DNA from: Cyclobacterium amurskyense
GTDB lineage: Bacteria > Bacteroidota > Bacteroidia > Cytophagales > Cyclobacteriaceae
Assembly: GCF_001050135.1 (NCBI RefSeq)
Contig: NZ_CP012040.1
Location: forward strand, 3,073,001-3,137,000
Direction of reading: 5' to 3'
Length of the DNA stretch: 64,000 nt
This document shows positions 63,785-64,000 of the stretch, one piece after another. Made by a program: the position numbers and the translations under genes. The notes below the pieces were generated by a model, which was not told where the DNA came from, did not search any database, and was given only the letters and a program-made list of their open reading frames with translations. Position 1 is the stretch's first letter. Every line of letters begins with the position of its first letter.

Positions 63785-64000
63785 TTAATAATCAGGAAGC
63801 CCTCTTTTAGGTTGTTGAGTAGGCTTCTTTTTGTTCTGTTGAATGTACCTAAGCTCATTACTATTCATGGCATCCAGGATCTGTGCAGCTTGTTCAGGTG
63901 TAATGTTCATTTGCTCTAACCTTTGCTTCAGTTCTTCCATCGCCTTTTCCCGTTCGCTCAGATCACTTTCCATGCTATTCTGCTCCTCAGAATTTTCATT
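63785..64000 (-). CDS. C-terminal fragment of a larger protein (5' end outside window)
   Basis: On the minus strand the frame is open to the last base of the window, with nine codons (N-E-N-S-E-E-Q-N-S) before the first ATG at 63973, so the gene continues to the right. The visible 71 residues are very charged and helical (EREKAMEELKQRLEQMNITPEQAAQILDAMNSNELRYIQQ) and end with KRGLPDY. The LDAMNSNE part recalls the C-terminal tail of BatC/TPR-type proteins, but I cannot name it with confidence. It is 17 nt before the thiolase start. Confidence 0.45.
   Translation of the reverse strand, partial: NENSEEQNSMESDLSEREKAMEELKQRLEQMNITPEQAAQILDAMNSNELRYIQQNKKKPTQQPKRGLPDY

Overview
The window reads as a chromosomal segment of a Bacteroidota bacterium, most likely a marine member of the Cytophagales (Cyclobacteriaceae-like). 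The reasons are the TTTG / TAnnTTTG promoter pattern, the fused DAHP synthase-chorismate mutase, the rpmB-rpmG-DUF4295-ftsY cluster, the Bacteroidota-type LptD, an Amt-porin pair, and several secreted sulfatases including a sulfatase-rhamnosidase fusion. The genus call is inference. I see no rRNA, tRNA, CRISPR array, integrase or transposase gene.

Region by region: 1-1062 is the tail of a glycosidase-like protein. 1243-8056 is an aromatic amino acid cluster: a Phe/Tyr-rich leader peptide with an attenuator, then DAHP synthase/chorismate mutase, aroB, aroA, pheA, an aromatic aminotransferase and tyrA. Arginine deiminase follows. 9559-16351 holds lptD, a cell-wall amidase, a SirB1-like protein, a redoxin, a phosphopantetheinyl transferase and a WD40 protein. 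16385-23692 is a run of housekeeping and small metabolic genes: DivIVA-like, folB, DUF4268, IscA-like, DUF1232, dtd, an asymmetric double ABC ATPase, MazG-like and MOSC. 23889-26473 holds dnaK and a solitary GroES-like gene. 27387-32712 holds a multi-PAS histidine kinase, a porin and an ammonium transporter. 33212-38126 holds hemB, a HAD phosphatase, ornithine aminotransferase, and rpmB-rpmG-DUF4295-ftsY.

38371-58349 is the accessory part: a sulfatase-GH78 fusion, a CDF metal transporter, a dienelactone hydrolase, a TIR-like membrane protein in AT-rich DNA, an M28 peptidase, a secreted trypsin-like protease paired with an unknown membrane protein, a tail-fibre-like surface protein, a ThuA protein, two overlapping sulfatase lipoproteins, an MDR reductase and an SBF transporter. 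58435-64000 returns to housekeeping genes on the minus strand: queuosine precursor transporter, RNase Z, STAS, purC, a MORN-like protein, thiolase, and the tail of one more gene.

The most notable signals outside the genes are: (i) a complete transcription attenuator with a YFSFFYFYF control peptide before the aromatic cluster, with a promoter so close that the leader mRNA may be leaderless; (ii) an interspersed repeat family with five copies here (three of about 190-220 nt and two of about 50 nt) that share TTAACCCGG-type ends; (iii) an 18-bp inverted repeat spanning 2562-2773 inside the aromatic cluster. The best candidate for a poorly described system is the TIR-like/three-helix membrane protein at 44771-45586, followed by the protease/membrane pair at 47169-49587.
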